From Eurosta solidaginis (lineage: Eukaryota; Arthropoda; Insecta; Diptera; Tephritidae): a DNA stretch of 64,000 nt. The notes beneath the pieces were generated by a model, which made no database searches, was not told where the DNA came from, and saw only the letters and a list, made by a program, of their open reading frames with translations. The translations under genes and the position numbers were made by a program. This document shows, piece by piece, positions 22,339-33,662 of the stretch; the stretch's first letter is position 1, and each line of letters starts with the position of its first letter. Location of the stretch: assembly GCF_040869045.1 (NCBI RefSeq), contig NC_090323.1, positions 268,960,392 through 269,024,391 of the forward strand. The letters are read 5' to 3'.

Positions 22339-25300
22339 CACTGGTTTATAGCCAAAATGCACCAGAGACGCCATTATGAAATTCCACTTAATAATATATA
22401 TCTCAAGAACGAATTGAGCAATTCCAAAACGTTTTGAAGTTTTAAAAGGTAATAAAATTTGTTAAACTGTGCATACAACACTTTTTGCTAGGCCTTGCAG
22501 ATTCAAATATAACGAACAATCATTACGGATTTTTTCAATTTTTTTTGTAAAAACATTAAAAAATTGTACTTTGCGAGGAAGTATCTCGAAAGCTTTTTAT
22601 TTATTTTTTTTGCAGATGTCTTTTTCTCTCTAAGCTCTGTTTTATTACAAAAAAAAAATAAGCTTTCACTCAACAAAATCGATGAACTAATACAAAAGTT
22701 ATAAGCATTCAAATAAATATATCGATATAGTAAAACTTAAGTACCATACAAATAGTAGCATATTTACATATCCATCTGTCTTAACTCTGTGATCTTATTT
22801 TATAATTGAAAAAGTTATGTGTCTAGTTTTGACGCTTATTTAGCATAGGATCGGTTTGTCTTATGAGAAACCAATAGTAGTGACCCATCATAGCGACATT
22901 CCAAAATCCTTGATACCGACTTTCAATCATTTTCATTTGCTGGTGAAACCTTTCGCCATGCTCGTCACTTTCGTCGCCAAGATTTTGCGGGAAAAATTTA
23001 AATGGGAGTGTAGAAAATGAATTTTTAAAGACATATTTACTCCTGAAAGAAAATAAAGAAGTATATTAGATAAATACATAAGTGACACATTAGTATATAA
23101 TTTTCTAAGGCTGGATTTATCTTTCAATTGAGAACAATTTTTTTTTTTACATTTTTCTCGTTCTTGTTTGTTCGGAACTGGACGATGAATTCAGATTTAG
23201 AGCTATATATTCTCGTGTAAATTTAAAAATATTCATAAAAATTGTTTGTTTATCTGGCAGATAGGTTTTAACGTTTACTGAGAAAACGATCTTAAAAACG
23301 TTTTTTTATTTACCCATTTCCGCATAGCTTTTGATTAAGTCGTTCACTATCATCTCGTAGTTAGGACTTTTGTGTTTGCCTAAAAAAGAAGTAACGACCT
23401 TTTCAAAATAAACCCACGCTGCTGCCTCCACTGGTGACAATAGTTCTTCGAAATGGTTATTGGTCATCAATTTCCTTTTTTGCGGTCCCACAAAAATACC
23501 TTCCTTTATTTTTGCTTCTGAAATCTCTGGAAAGATTGCCTTCAAATGATGAAAAGCCTCTCCTTCTCTGGAAAGATTTCCTTCAAATGATGAAAAACCT
23601 CTCCTTCTTTGTCCAAAGCCTTGAAAAAGTTTTTGATAAGGCCGAGCTTGATGGGGAGCGGAGGTAGAATTATTTTTTTCTTCTTTATAAGTGGGGAGTA
23701 TTTTATGTTATCCACCCCAGCTTGAAACTCGATTCGTTCTGGCCAATCCTTTATGATGTAGTGGACTTGCCGGGCTTGGCTATCCCATTTGCATAGAGAA
23801 CAACAGTATTTTGTGTATCTACTTTGTAGACCACATAGCATTCCAACGACTTTAAGATCGGAACATATTTTCCAATCATGTTCTTCGTATTTGATTAATT
23901 TGAGCAATTCTTGCATTATCTCATACGTTTCATTCGTATTTACTGCATGCGCGATCGGGATAGATGGCGATACGCCAATATGCTATAATACGGCCTTTAA
24001 ACTTAATTTATTGCCGTCTATGAGTAATCACCACTCTTTTGAATCATATGGTTCACCAAACTGTTTGATTAGACCAGCAATGTCTTTGTAATAACAAACA
24101 CTGTCCTCCTTCGTATAGTACTTGGAAAATTGTTCGTGACGAGTTCTATAATATGTTACCTTAACATCGGATGAAACAAATTTAAATTTTTGCATACGAG
24201 AGGCGTGCAGTTCGGCCTTTTTCTTTGACAATTCCAAATCCCTTATCCAATCATTGAGTTGTGCTTCTGACAAAGAGTTTCTTTCGTCCTCCGTTTAAAA
24301 TCCAATACAACATGATGCCGCGTAATCAGATACTGCTGTTGACAATGAAACTGGAGCCGGAACTAAAGTTACATTTCATTCTGGCAATGTAGCTTCCGTT
24401 GAATTTAGTTCTGGTAATGACACTATAGATACGCTCGCATAGGTTACTTTTCTTGATTTTCCAACCCCAAGTAATTTTGTGGTACAAATATAGCAGTCTG
24501 TTGAATGGGAAGTTGGTTCATCCACTTCATTGGTGTAATAAATTTCATATGTCGCCTAAATAGATAGTTTCAGAAATTAGTCAGCTACGCATTAAAAGGG
24601 AGCAAATTCCTAATTTTTACAACGCTCCTTTTTGTTCCGGTTTCCGAAAAAATCAATTCGACTCGACATGTGGTGTACACAGTATTCGGTTTCCATGGTT
24701 TTTAAGCTCAATTCCAAAATAGTTATAGTATGTAACTTTGAAAAGATTTGAAAACACACGTCGCATCCTTTTAACGATAAATTGACCGCAGATGAAACAG
24801 AACATATCTGTATCATTTGAACACTCAAACTCTCGCGCCCTTTTATTCATATTATATTTTTAAGTAAATGCCGGGTTATAAACTGCAATTATACTCTGAA
24901 CAGTATCCGGCGAGCCTTGCATATATTATGAAGGAACAAGGCGCATGTACTATTATTTATACTTAGATCAAGTAAAAATTCAAGCCTACCTAGACAAAAA
25001 GGTTCCCTAGTTCTACAAAGAAAACACTACCTGCCTTAAAAATATGCTCTTGTTTGAGAAAACGACACTAAGAGTTTTTTGTATCTAATAACCCTTGGAA
25101 AATCTACCTGCTAACTAACTGATATACGAATACTAATACATATGTACCAGTAGGGTACTTAAGTATTAAATGGTTATATTTACTTGAATGCTTATAACTT
25201 TTGCATTAGTCCATCGATTTTGTTGAATCAAAGCTTATTTTTTTTTGTAATAAAACAGAGCTTAGAGAGAAAAAAAAACTGAAAAAAAAAAATATAAAAA

Positions 25301-25683
25301 GTTTTCGAGATCCTTCCTCGCAAATTACAAATTTTTTTATATTTGTACAAAAAAAATTGAAAAAATCTGTAATGATTGTTCATTATCTTTGAATCTGCAG
25401 GGCTTAGCAAAAAAATTTGTATGCACTGTATACAGAAAATTGTATTACCTTTTGAAAGCTTCAACCCGTTTTGGAATTGCTCAATTTATTCTTGAGATAT
25501 ATTTGATTAAGTGTACCCAATTTTTTTTTTTTTTTTTTGAAAAACGGTTATTCGTAAATATTTCAAAAACGTTACCATAGAATTAAAAATAACTTTGATT
25601 TCCGAATTCAGGGGATGATTTTACATAGGAATTTCATAATGGTGTCTCTGATGCAGAAAAAAATTGGAATTTGTGATCCAGTG
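22339..25683 (-). mobile_element. DNA transposon with roughly 0.5-kb terminal inverted repeats
   Basis: The element starts CACTGGTTTATAGCC and ends GTGATCCAGTG. It is flanked by TTA on both sides (22336-22338, 25684-25686). The right arm (about 25135-25683) and the left arm (about 22339-22770) are inverted copies; the left arm has lost about 100 bp between gaaattcc and acttaata. Inside lies a decayed minus-strand transposase (about 24540-22860). CACTG ends with a 3-bp duplication fit CMC-type or PIF-like mechanics, but the protein does not obviously belong to either. A foldback relative lies at 27268-33095. Confidence 0.75.
22860..24540 (-). pseudogene. Decayed, intron-containing transposase with a putative DDE triad
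   Basis: In order on the minus strand: a CYICTT segment (about 24495), LSEAQLNDWIRDLELSKKKA (24273 on), the KDIAGLIKQFGEPYDSKEW block, LLIDGNK (Asp at 24015-24017), ICSDLKVVGMLCG (Asp at 23857-23859), a CCSLCKWDSQAR cysteine segment, ILPPLPIKLGLIKNFFKALD, and KIKEGIFVGPQKRKLM. An intron follows: donor g|gtaaat at 23314/23313, acceptor tcag at 23043. Then comes VNMSLKIHFLHSHL. One base has been lost from a TTTTCCC run near 22996. Past it another frame carries the GERFHQ block with Glu at 22952-22954. Stops (TGA, TAG), a 41-bp tandem duplication and the one-base loss make it dead. I have seen this protein pattern in uncharacterised animal proteins; the DDE reading is my inference. Confidence 0.65.
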
Positions 25684-25689
25684 TTATCA

Positions 25690-27264
25690 GGGACAACACG
25701 AAAAATATCGATCGGGGTGCAAATGAATTTCTGCAGGACTTATCTTGGCTGGCTTTAATATTTGAGAAATTCTTCTTTCCGAGAAGTGTGGCCGACCTAA
25801 AATGCCTGCCTTATGGTGCGATTTGCTTGAAATTCTATACAGAGATGTCTCTTTGGCCACGTTAATTTGTGATAAATCTCTCGTTCTGGGAAGTGGAACA
25901 GGGACCGACCTATAAAAAAAGAAAAACATAATTTATGGTGCGATTTGTTTGTTCTGGGGATAGGAAGAGGAAATTTCAGAAGTTAAATAATTAGAAAGAT
26001 AAGGGAGAAGAATATGGCATAGGGAGAGGGTAAAACTGAACCATAGAGAGAGAGAGAGGTAAAAGTATAAGAAAAAATATGAGAAACTAGTTTATTATAA
26101 TTTTTTATTGCTTTTTTTTAAGAGAAAATATTTTAAGACTACTAAAACCAATTAAAAAATGTTGGAAAAGATATTAAGATCGGAGTTTTGATCTCAGTAT
26201 TAGTAATACGAATGGAAAATAAAAAAATAAGCCTCTTTAAAAAATTATTCACAAAAAAACATCAAAGTGGCATCCATAATATTTCCGCGAAAGTTTCTTA
26301 AAGCATTTACAAATAGCCTGAACAGGGAATAACATTCTTCATAGGTGTGCATGTATATAAAATAAAATCAAAAATAATCCAACAGAATATTTTACTGCTG
26401 TTTTAAGTAAATATATCATTGATAGAATAAAATTTTTTCTTTCCACCTAGGCCATGACGAATCTTGAATATTGGTACCTCTCCTAACAGCTTGGACGTGT
26501 CTGAGCAGTCGACTCCTTTGGATAACAGAAAACTCGTTATTTATGTGTTGTTAATCTATGAGAAACAAATAAATAATATGTTATGCTTTATTGCTTGTTT
26601 TTCACTTTGTTGTCTTTTATTTCGCATATTTTAAATTTAATATATCCAATAAAAATATTCACTATTAATTTAATGTATTCAATTATTGTGCGCTGAAAAA
26701 CTGAAGGAACCCAACCTGTCACATCCAACCTACATAGCGATATAAGATTCTCGGATTGAGATTATTGAAATCCGGCTGCAGTACTCATCCCCAAATTTGA
26801 TGTATAGTCTTTACTTCACTTCTACTTTCAACAAAACATGTCAACGCAGACTTGAAAAGGTGGGTTTATTTGGAGTTCAGAGAAGTGATTGAAAAAAACA
26901 CTCTGAAAAGACCGAAAGTGTTAAACATGAGCATCAACATTCTAATTAACCAAGTCATTGATCCCAATTGAGTGTAATTAAAATTCGTCACAAATATTTT
27001 AAGCAAATATTTAAAATTACTTTTGTTTTCCCGCTAATCTAATGATAAACATATTGTGTTGCAACTGTTTAACGACCTCACTAAAGTTTACACTACCAAT
27101 AAATTTGTCATTGCCCTTTATTTCAATCCATACATATGTACACATTAATTTAAATATATATATATAATTGTAAACATATTGAACATTTTGATATTTGGTA
27201 ATTAAGTCGAAAACAGCAATATCAGTATTGAGCCAGAATAATATTGGTTGCAATAACACATTAA
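25690..27264. other. No gene seen
   Basis: The interval is AT-rich, with a (GA)n patch near 26046-26060. No supported feature. Confidence 0.5.
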
Positions 27265-27666
27265 CTGCACTGGTTTACAGCCAAAATTCACCAGAGACCC
27301 CTTTATGAAACTCCTATGTAAAATCACCCCCTGTTTTCGAAAATCAAGGTAATTTTTAATTCTATGGTAATGTTTTTGAGATATTCACAAAAAAATTGGG
27401 TCCACTTTTTTTTTTTTTTTCGTGGGGTATTTGTACAGAGCAAGGCGAATGTGAAGTGCTGTGTTATATTTTGGTATTTTCTTCTTGTAAGTGTTAAAAA
27501 TCGTTAAAAATGCGAGATAGAGGCTCAATGAGCGAATTTGTGTTCTAGTAATCACAAATAAAGTGAACAAAACTCCAAAATTAACTATTTTATATTGAAA
27601 ATAAATTTTTTCACATTTACACAAACTATAAACATAATCATATACACGGATAAATAAACGGCAATA

Positions 27667-28981
27667 ATGGGTGTGTGTGCAAAATGCAATTCCACAATAA
27701 GAGGGGAAAGTGGAACAGCATGTGAAGGAGTGTGTGGGAAAATGTACCATGAGAGCCTACAATGCTCAGGAGTAGATAAATATAGCGCAAAAATTATTGG
27801 TGAAAAAAACAACATGATACGATTTATGTGTGACGAATGCATAACATACATACAAAACGTCGACCTGGTGCTACAAGATATGCAGATGAGTGTAAAAAAA
27901 AATAACTCTATATTAAATGAATACAAGAGCGAATTCGAAGAAACTATGAAAAAAAGTCAAAATGAGATAAAGTCATTATTGGAAGCAGTTGAAACGCGGT
28001 ATACACAGCGTGTTGCAATGATGGAAAAATCTCAGAAATTATTTGAAAAAAAAATGGGAGAAGTAAAAAACTTATATGAAATGGTTGAAGAAGTAAAAAA
28101 CAAAACTGAAACAATCGGCAAAGACAACGAAAAGGTGCATAGTGAAATTAAAAAGCTGAACAACAACACTAATGAAATACAAATGTCATATGCAGAAACT
28201 ATTAAAAACAATATAAAGAAAAAGGCATTGCCAGAGTTAAAAAACGATGTTGCAATAATTGTGAAACCCAAAGTGAAGCAAGCGGTTGAAAAAACGAAAA
28301 TAGACCTGAACAGCAAAGTTGATTCCAAAGATTTGAATATTTCGAAAATTGTATCAAAAAATAATGGTGTAATGGTGATTCATAGTCAAAATAATGATGA
28401 ACGCAAAAAAATCATAGATGCCATTGAAAAAAACATTGGCAAGGAATATGAAATAAAAGTGCCAAATTCAATTCGCCCAAGCTTTTTAATTACAGGAATG
28501 AATTTTAAATACGAAAACAGCGATTTAATAGAATCAATAAAGAAGCAAAATATTAACCTGATCCAAGGCTCATTAAAAGTATTGAAGCAGTTTGAAAGAA
28601 TTCGAGGCAATATAAAGGTGTATAATGCAATCATCGAAATAGATAAAGAGGATTTTACAAAGGTTCTTGCCGCAGAGCGAATAAATATCGGGTGGGATAG
28701 ATAAGTAAAGTCTTCGATGCTATTAATGTACTAATGTGCTACAAATGCAAAGGATTTAATCATAAATCAGCCGACTGTAAAAACGAAGAAGCTTGCCACA
28801 AATGCCACGGAAAACACAACGATAAAATATGTGAAGAAAATCCAATTAACAAGTGTCTAAATTGCATAAAAGCGAACACAAACTTAAACCTAGCTTTAGA
28901 CATAAATCATGATACATTTGACAGGAACTGTCACTGCTACAATAATAAACTAGAGATTAAAAAACAAAAATTAGGATATTA
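27667..28981 (+). pseudogene. LINE ORF1: PHD-like finger, coiled coil and zinc knuckles
   Basis: The first 345 codons (27667-28704) begin with a C4-x2-C7...C19-x3-C23-x4-H28-x4-C33...C55-x2-C58 pattern, a PHD-type C4HC3 finger. A long Lys/Glu/Asn-rich, coiled-coil-like stretch follows to about residue 185. The stretch ending ERINIGWDR precedes the knuckles, as in related LINE ORF1 proteins. A one-base net shift near 28698-28706 moves the frame. The continuation gives VFDAINVLMCYKCKGFNH: CCHC knuckle one is C-x2-C-x4-H-x4-C, knuckle two is CHKCHGKHNDKIC, and a third is imperfect. A stop follows at 28980-28982. ORF1 proteins bind the element RNA; PHD fingers in LINE ORF1 are known from CR1-like elements. 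Confidence 0.75.
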
Positions 28982-29049
28982 GCAACTAAATGAAGATGCA
29001 GAAAGCTCACAAAAAATATATAATGACAAATTCAAGAAACCCAAAAATA

Positions 29050-32000
29050 AACTAAAATGTATATATCTTAACACAAATAGTATCACAGCTAACAAAAATG
29101 AAGTTGAAATAATGATCGAGGAAGAAAATCCAGATATTGTACTTTGTGCAGAAACACATACTACGGAGGATGTATATGACTCGGAACTGGAGATTGCTGG
29201 GTTCAATCAGACTCGCATAGTCGTCACACCGGTGGTGTCTTAACCTATATTCAGAAGAAAATTGATTTAAAAGTTATATTCAATAGGAGCATAGGTAATA
29301 ATATATGGTGTATTGTGTTTGAAACAATACGATGTATAACTAAGTGGAGGGTTTGTGCGTTATATCACTCACCAAACACCAGTGATGCCGAATTCATAAG
29401 ACATATTAATGAGGTGATGGAAGATTGCTTTTCTCAAAGCGACAACAATATCGTTATTGGCGACTTTAATATAAATGTCAATACACACACAACATACTCG
29501 AGACAGCTAATTAGGACATTCGAATCACTAGCAATGTATCAATTAATTAATTTTAATACAAGAATAACAGAAACAACGCAAACGAGAATAGATCTACTCT
29601 TTAGTAACAAAACTGAAGTTGAAGTATCGAATTTGGATTCGCATAAAATATCGGATCATGAAACTATTTTATTCAAACTACCAATTCAAAAGAAGTACCA
29701 AATGAGAATCTTTGAAAACCGCGTGTGTTGGAATAACTATGCAAAAGACCACTTAGTAAATCTCCTTAGAACTTACAACTTAGCTGAACTAAACAACTGC
29801 GAAGTTAGCCCAAAGGTCCAAAGAATAAACAACATCCTTAATGACGTAATGGCCACTTTAACATATAAAAAGCGAGTTCAAGTTAAATTGATTAATAAAT
29901 GAATAATTAATAAATTGAATAATTAATGAATTAATAAACCATAAACTAACAGAGTTGAATAAGCTGAAGTATGAACAATTTAAAATAGCAGAGAGAACCA
30001 ATATTTGGGATAACTATATTACAATAAAACGATATTACAAAAAAGCAGTTAAAATAAAAAAGAAAACATTTATGGAAAACAAAATCTCAAGAAATACTAA
30101 TAACCAAAAGTTAATGTGGAAATGTCTAAAAGACGCCATAAATTTGAGTAGTGAGGTAGCACAAATTCAAAAAAGTTCTATAAATGGTGCTCTTATTGAA
30201 GATGATTATGAAATAGCAACTGAATTAAACCGTTACTTTAATGAGAGCATAATCGGAATCAGAGATAGCATTGAAATCTTCGAAGCAGGTGGAAATCAAA
30301 TGGAGATAAGCAGAAGCATGTTTAAATTGAAGGAAATAGATGTTGAAGAAATTATGAGAGTTACAACGACGGCCACCGTGGTGTGATGGTAGCGTGCTCC
30401 GCCTATCACACCGTATGCCCTGGGTTCAACTCCCGGGCAAAGCAACATCAAAATTTTAGAAATAAGATTTTTCAATTAGAAGAAAATTTTTCTAAGCGGG
30501 GTCGCCCCTCGGCAGTGTCTGGCAAGCGCTCCGATTGTATTTCTGCCATGAAAAGCTCCCAGTGAAAACTCATCTGCCTTGCAGATGCCGTTCGGAGTCG
30601 GCATAAAACATGTAGGTCCCGTCCGGCCAATTTGTAGGGAAAAATCAAGAGGAGCACGACGCAAATTGGAAGAGAAGCTCGGCCTTAGATCTCTTCGGAG
30701 GTTATCGCGCCTTACATTTATTTATTTTTTACAACGAAATTAAAAAACAAGTACGGAGGAAACAAATTAGTAACGGAAGGAGTATTAAAAGACAGCATGG
30801 AGTACTTAGGATATACCTAGACATGTGTAATTAATGAAAGTTTCCAATTTGGTGTATTTCCAGACTGCTGGAAGACCTCAGTAATTGTACCTGTGGAAAA
30901 AGTAAAGGGAACAATTAAACCAGAGGAGATACGACCCATAAATACCTTACCTAGCGATGAGAAAATAATAGAAACTGTAGTTAAGAACCAATTGCTGGAT
31001 TACTTAAATAAATACGAAATTATTATAAAGGAGCAGTCGAGGTTTAGATCAAAACACTCGTGTGAAACTGCACTTAACCTGGTAATTGCAGAATGGAAAG
31101 AAAGTAGAACGAAGAAATCATTTACAATTTCAGTTTTCCTCGACCTAAAAAGAGCTTTCGAAACAGTAGACAGAGATATTCTTATAAGAAAACTGTATAA
31201 AATTGGCATAAGAAACATAGCGCTTAACTGGTTCAAAAGTTACCTTAGTGGAAGGAAACAGAAAACTGTAATAAGAAATAAGATTTCCCCCGAAGTGGAC
31301 ATTGAAATAGGATTGCCACAGGGATCGGTGCTTGCAGCAATTCTTTTTATAATTTACATAAATGATATTAAAAACTGTATCAAATACTGCAAAATAACAT
31401 TATTCGCTGATGATGCACTTTTGACTATAAGCGGTAACACAATTGATGAGGCAGCCTCAAAAATACAATCGGACCTACAGGCAATATATAAGTGGTTTTG
31501 CCAAAATATGCTTAAAATAAACATAGAAAAGACAAAATGGATGATAATGGGGTCTAGAGTGACTCAAGATGATGTATCGCTAAAAATAGCAAATACCCCT
31601 ATAGAAAGAGTAACCCGAATAAAATACCTGGGAATAATTATAGATGACAAATTAAAATTTGATGAACATCTAAAATACATCGAAGGGAAAATTTGCAAAA
31701 AAATAGGGTTCATGTTTCGATCATGCAGGCATATTAGTATGCAATACAAAATAATGGTCTATAGATCCATTATCGAGCCGCATTTTATTTACTGTCCTAC
31801 AATCCTATTCGCATTAGCTGATTCGCAAAAATCCAGGCTACAAATTAAACAAAACAAAGTTATGCGTTTCATATTAAGAAAACGGTATGATACCCCAATT
31901 AAGGATTTACTAGACAGCTTAAACTGGCTTAGTGTAAAACAGAACATCACTTACTACACATTGAAGTTTATACACAACATAAAGTTGGGAAACTTGCCGA

Positions 32001-32230
32001 ATTACCTAAGTGAACGTGTCAGACTAAACAGAGAGGTCCGTAGCTATCAAACAAGACACAATGACAACTTTTACTTGCCGGTAGTGAGATCCGAATTTGA
32101 TAAAAAAAGTATATACTACGAAGGAATTAGAGAATATAATGATCTGCCAATTGATATTAAAAACTGTAATAATACCAAAAAATTCAGAAAGTTATTATAC
32201 AGCTACTGTAAAGCGCTACCTGCAAAGTAG
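29050..32230 (+). pseudogene. LINE ORF2: endonuclease and reverse transcriptase, interrupted by a SINE
   Basis: The endonuclease starts CIYLNTNSI near 29056 and has NPDIVLCAETHT. A frameshift at about 29214-29222 precedes SRHTGGVLTYIQKK. GDFNIN and SDHETI complete the catalytic set. A small duplication near 29880-29935 adds stops. The connecting region (29955-30369) runs into the SINE. After the SINE the frame resumes as KLKNKYGGNKLVTEGVLKDS, with one in-frame TAG at 30818-30820. The RT block 30893-32230 (445 codons) is open: VFLDLKRAFETVDRDILI, GLPQGSVLAAILFIIYIND and FADD (at residue 171) are all present. There is no RNase H. The RT core is intact, but the ORF as a whole is dead. Confidence 0.85.
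30370..30728 (+). mobile_element. tRNA-derived SINE, copy C, inserted in LINE ORF2
   Basis: This is the best-preserved copy (about 359 bp). A perfect 9-bp target duplication ttacaacga flanks it (30361-30369, 30729-30737). The head has tggtagcgtgctccgcc (A-box-like) and gggttcaactcccgggc (B box within a T-arm-like hairpin). By eye the head is closest to tRNA-Gly. The body carries a small hairpin around catctgccttgcagatg. The tail is a T-rich ttacatttatttattttt. Removing it with one duplicate restores the LINE reading frame. Confidence 0.9.
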
Positions 32231-33099
32231 TTAAATTTATTTAGTAAATAGTTTTATAGATTATTATATAGTTGAAGTCAAAGAAATTCAATGAATTGAA
32301 ACAAATATGTAAACATTAAAAATACTTTTTACCTTATTAAATTATATAGATCTTCAAGATCGTAAATAAATAAATAAATTAAATAAATATATATCTCAAG
32401 AATGAATTGAGCAATTCGAAAACGGTTCGAAGCTTTTAAAAGAGGTAATAAAATTTTCTATAAACTATGCATACAACAATTTTTGCTAGGCCCTGCAAAT
32501 TCAAAGATAACGAACAATCATTAAGAATTTTTTCCATTTTTTTTTGTAAAAATATATACAAATTTGTACTTTGCGAGGAAGCATAAATGGGAATATTTAC
32601 ATGAATGCTTTTAACTTTTGTATTGGTCCATCGATTTTGTTGAATGAAAGCTTTTTTTTTGTAATAAAACAGAGCGTAGAGAGAAAAAAACAAATCTCCA
32701 AAAAAATAAAAAGTTTTCGATATGCTTCCTCGTAAAGTACAAATTTTTATATATTTTTACAAAAAAAATGAAAAAAATCCGTAATGATTGTTCGTTATCT
32801 TTGAATCTGCAGGGCCTAGCAAAAATTGTTGTATGCACAGTTTATAGTAAATTTTATTGCCTTTTAAAAGCTTCAACCATTTTGGAATTGCTTAATTCGT
32901 TCTTGAGATATATATGATTAAGTGGACCCAATTTTTTTTTTTTTTGGAAAAAACCGTTATTCGTAGATATCTCAAAAACGTTACCATAGAATTAAAAATA
33001 ACCTAGATTTTCGAAATCAGGTGGTGATTTTACATAGGAATTTCACAATGGCTTCTCTGGTGCAGAAAAAAAAATTTGGAATTTGTGATCCAGTGCTAT

Positions 33100-33655
33100 C
33101 AACAAAACAACAACAATTATCAACAGCAACTATTGTATTACATCTATGAACTTTCCAAAGCACATAAACACACGGAGCTACATAAATTGAACAATCAACA
33201 TACCGCCATATCAAGTCAAACCACTTGAACAACAATTAAAGCGAACCGCATAAATTAATATAATTTTCGCTCAGTTTTCATTGGTAATTAATAAAGTAAT
33301 TTGTTGTTGTTAATAAGCCGCATACGCCTGTTCATTAGCCAAGCATAATTGGTCGGTATGCGAAAGGCTCTTAAAGTGATATGTGTTCATGTGTGGGTGT
33401 TTTGTATGAAAATATTCACTATAGATTATAAAGTATGATATATATCAGGCTCGTTTGCAGGAATTTTAGATAGGGGAGAGAGGGTCAAACAAGAGAAAAT
33501 AGCATTTATTCATCCATGAAAATTACGACTGTTGGGCACAGCACTTGAACGACCTTAATATTTAGAAGATTTTCTACAATAATAAAAAAACACATTCGCA
33601 TATCTACATATCCGAATTCGCTTGAGCCATTGTTTAAATTGATCTAACCTTGACT
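33100..33655. other. No gene seen
   Basis: The AT-rich spacer between the foldback element and the LTR shows no supported feature. Confidence 0.5.
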
Positions 33656-33662
33656 TACATAT

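Larger units (their letters stand above)
27408..32388 (+). mobile_element. Near-full-length CR1/Jockey-type LINE with a PHD-finger ORF1
   Basis: The element has a 5' UTR (to 27666), ORF1 (27667-28981, one frameshift), ORF2 (about 29050-32230, broken) and a short 3' UTR. That UTR ends in a small hairpin (gatcttcaagatc) followed by a taaa-rich tail rather than pure poly-A. ORF2 has an apurinic endonuclease and a reverse transcriptase but no RNase H, which places it near the CR1/Jockey groups. It lies in the foldback transposon and itself contains a SINE at 30370-30728. No clear target duplication is visible because the junction is AT-rich. Confidence 0.85.
27268..33095. mobile_element. Foldback relative of the 22339-25683 transposon, split by a LINE
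   Basis: The left end CACTGGTTTACAGCC and the right end GTGATCCAGTG match the larger transposon. Removing the LINE leaves about 845 bp: 27268-27407 joined to 32389-33095. The halves are inverted copies of each other, with shared gaattgagcaattcgaaaac, cctgcaaattcaaagataac and ctttgcgaggaagcat. The LINE sits between gtccactt and atatatctcaag; the inverted arm (rc of 32904-32936) shows what the uninterrupted sequence looked like. Flanking triplets are ctg and cta, an imperfect 3-bp duplication. No transposase remains. Confidence 0.75.

Noticed and set aside
27384..27926. Minus ORFs opposite LINE ORF1
   Set aside because: They are antisense to the PHD-finger ORF1, whose domain pattern fits the plus strand.
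30370..30445. Functional tRNA gene
   Set aside because: Only A- and B-box-like parts and a T arm are present; the acceptor stem does not pair, and the sequence is the head of a multi-copy SINE.
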